64,000 bases of DNA from Adonisia turfae CCMR0081. GTDB taxonomy: Bacteria > Cyanobacteriota > Cyanobacteriia > Phormidesmidales > Phormidesmidaceae. The position numbers and the translations under genes are program-made. A model generated the notes under the pieces. The model ran no database searches, was not told where the DNA came from, and worked only from the letters and a program-made list of their open reading frames with translations. Positions 62,844-64,000 of this stretch are shown piece by piece; position 1 is the stretch's first letter; the number at the start of each line of letters is the position of its first letter. Location: the NCBI RefSeq assembly GCF_011009555.1, contig NZ_QXHD01000004.1, positions 4,593,528 through 4,657,527 of the forward strand. The letters are read 5' to 3'.

Positions 62844-64000
62844 GTTGTGTAGGGCCACTTCCATTGAACAATTTCATCTTGGTCCTTACCATGCTCATGG
62901 GCATAGGCTAGGGATGCAATGATCTTGTTCTTCATCCGCTCTTTTGCATGGGCTGCAGCCGATCCCAGCTTCGGTACGCGGTTAATCACATCAATCACCA
63001 AGTTAAACCGGTCCACCTGGTTATTGATCGCCAGCTCCAGCGGTGTGTTGATATTTCCTTCCTCTTTATAGCCCCGTACATGGATACGTTCTTGCTTAGA
63101 ACGACGGTATACCAGCTTATGGATCAGCCAGGGATAGCCATGGAAGTTAAAGATCACGGGTTTATCGGGGGTGAATAGGGAGTTGAAATCCCAATCCGAT
63201 AGACCGTGGGGATGTTCTCCTTCGGACACTAGCCTAAACAGATCCACCACATTGACAAAGCGAATCTTCAGTTCAGGAAACTCTTCTCGCAAAATAGCGG
63301 TTGCCGCTAGCGCTTCCATGGTGGGAATATCACCGCAGCTGGCCATTACCACATCAGGTTCATCAGGCTCAGTTCCGCAGTCATCATTGCTAGCCCAATC
63401 CCAGATGCCGATGCCCTTAGTGCAATGGGCAATGGCCTCATCCATGGGCAAATACTGCAAATGCTTTTGCTTATCTGAAATGATGACATTGATGTAATCC
63501 GTACTGCGGAAGCAGTGATCAGCCACCGACAATAAGCAGTTGGCATCCGGTGGGAAATACAGTCTGACCACATCAGGGCTTTTATTGGTCACCAGATCGA
63601 TATAGCCGGGATCCTGATGGCTAAAGCCGTTATGATCCTGTCGCCAAACCAAGGACGACAACAGAATATTGAGGGACGATACCGACCGTCGCCAGGGCAC
63701 ATGGTTACGACAAATATCTAACCACTTGGCATGTTGATTAAACATGGAATCTACCACATGGGCAAAGGCCTCATAGGTATGGAAAAGGCCATGGCGTCCG
63801 GTCAGCAGGTAAGACTCTAGCCAACCCTGCAGCGTATGCTCGCTGAGCATTTCCATCACCCGACCATCGCGGGACAGCTCAGTTCCCCCCTCATCCTCCG
63901 GGTAGATATCTGCCATCCAAACCTTTTTGGTGACCTGATAGACATCTTGTAACCGGTTTGATGCGGTTTCATCGGGCCCCATCAATCGGAAGTTATTGGG
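62840..64000 (-). CDS. xfp: xylulose-5-phosphate/fructose-6-phosphate phosphoketolase, partial
   Basis: The C-terminal 386 codons of phosphoketolase; the rest is beyond the window. Visible regions include [95 protein letters not shown] and [20 protein letters not shown]. The enzyme cleaves xylulose-5-phosphate with inorganic phosphate to acetyl-phosphate and glyceraldehyde-3-phosphate using thiamine diphosphate. Overlap with ackA shows an xfp-ackA operon. Confidence 0.94.
   Translation of the reverse strand, partial: PNNFRLMGPDETASNRLQDVYQVTKKVWMADIYPEDEGGTELSRDGRVMEMLSEHTLQGWLESYLLTGRHGLFHTYEAFAHVVDSMFNQHAKWLDICRNHVPWRRSVSSLNILLSSLVWRQDHNGFSHQDPGYIDLVTNKSPDVVRLYFPPDANCLLSVADHCFRSTDYINVIISDKQKHLQYLPMDEAIAHCTKGIGIWDWASNDDCGTEPDEPDVVMASCGDIPTMEALAATAILREEFPELKIRFVNVVDLFRLVSEGEHPHGLSDWDFNSLFTPDKPVIFNFHGYPWLIHKLVYRRSKQERIHVRGYKEEGNINTPLELAINNQVDRFNLVIDVINRVPKLGSAAAHAKERMKNKIIASLAYAHEHGKDQDEIVQWKWPYTT

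Overview
The window is from a cyanobacterium. It encodes a phycobilisome-degradation protein of the NblA type, a PatA/PixG-type chemotaxis (phototaxis) operon, an Anabaena-type aromatic amino-acid ammonia-lyase, a transaldolase with EF-hands, and several families largely confined to cyanobacteria (DUF1822, DUF928, CHAT-CHASE2, TPS haemagglutinin plus CHAT-TPR). HIP1-type GCGATCGC or near-HIP1 sites recur throughout. The genus cannot be fixed from this sequence. I recognised no rRNA, tRNA, CRISPR array or intact transposase.

Layout. 1-1601: a truncated secreted protein and a pyruvyl-transferase-like protein. 2278-9081: a six-part signalling operon (PatA-type regulator, double CheW, PilJ-type MCP, CheA-REC hybrid, solitary CheB-type receiver), closed by a long hairpin. 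9082-14573: repeats, a roadblock-like protein, a glycosyltransferase, a GATase and a DUF1772 protein, interleaved with wreckage of a glutamine-synthetase-like gene. 14574-19897: a DEP protein, then a leftward nitrogen-scavenging cluster (AtzG-AtzE amidase pair, SOUL protein, carbamoylase-type hydrolase, TIM-barrel isomerase). 20057-24381: a two-CBM2 GH9 cellulase, a frameshifted sterol-desaturase-like gene and its likely TetR regulator. 24567-25062: nblA followed by an unknown 81-codon gene.

25746-34732 is amino-acid metabolism, part intact and part decayed. There are fragments of homogentisate dioxygenase, fumarylacetoacetase and 2-amino-3-ketobutyrate CoA ligase. Intact genes are leucine-dehydrogenase-type enzyme, an isoleucine-dioxygenase-like 2OG/Fe oxygenase, a cysteine-desulfurase-like PLP enzyme, threonine ammonia-lyase and an RraA-like protein. 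A thiamine-diphosphate decarboxylase in the same run has lost its centre in frame.

34830-40083: an exported CHAT-TPR protein behind a two-partner-secretion haemagglutinin. 40232-46074: cysteine synthase, then a phenolic-acid decarboxylase, aromatic ammonia-lyase, 1-Cys peroxiredoxin and acyl-CoA-dehydrogenase-like flavoprotein. 46394-52278: a sigma factor, DUF1822, CHAT-CHASE2 and DUF928 cluster with two small trailing genes; this is the best candidate for an undescribed system. 52582-54278: a solitary receiver, a repeat-rich stretch with an iteron-like array and a terminator, and a DUF1622 protein. 54349-64000: carbon metabolism (GlgX, an unknown large protein, transaldolase, acetate kinase, phosphoketolase) plus a ZIP-like transporter carrying two cyclic-nucleotide-binding domains.

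Two short dispersed repeat families each occur twice. One (10410-10592 and 28797-28964) looks like a MITE and keeps a hairpin through a compensatory base change. All functions are by recognition of motifs and family resemblance read by eye; no database search was run.
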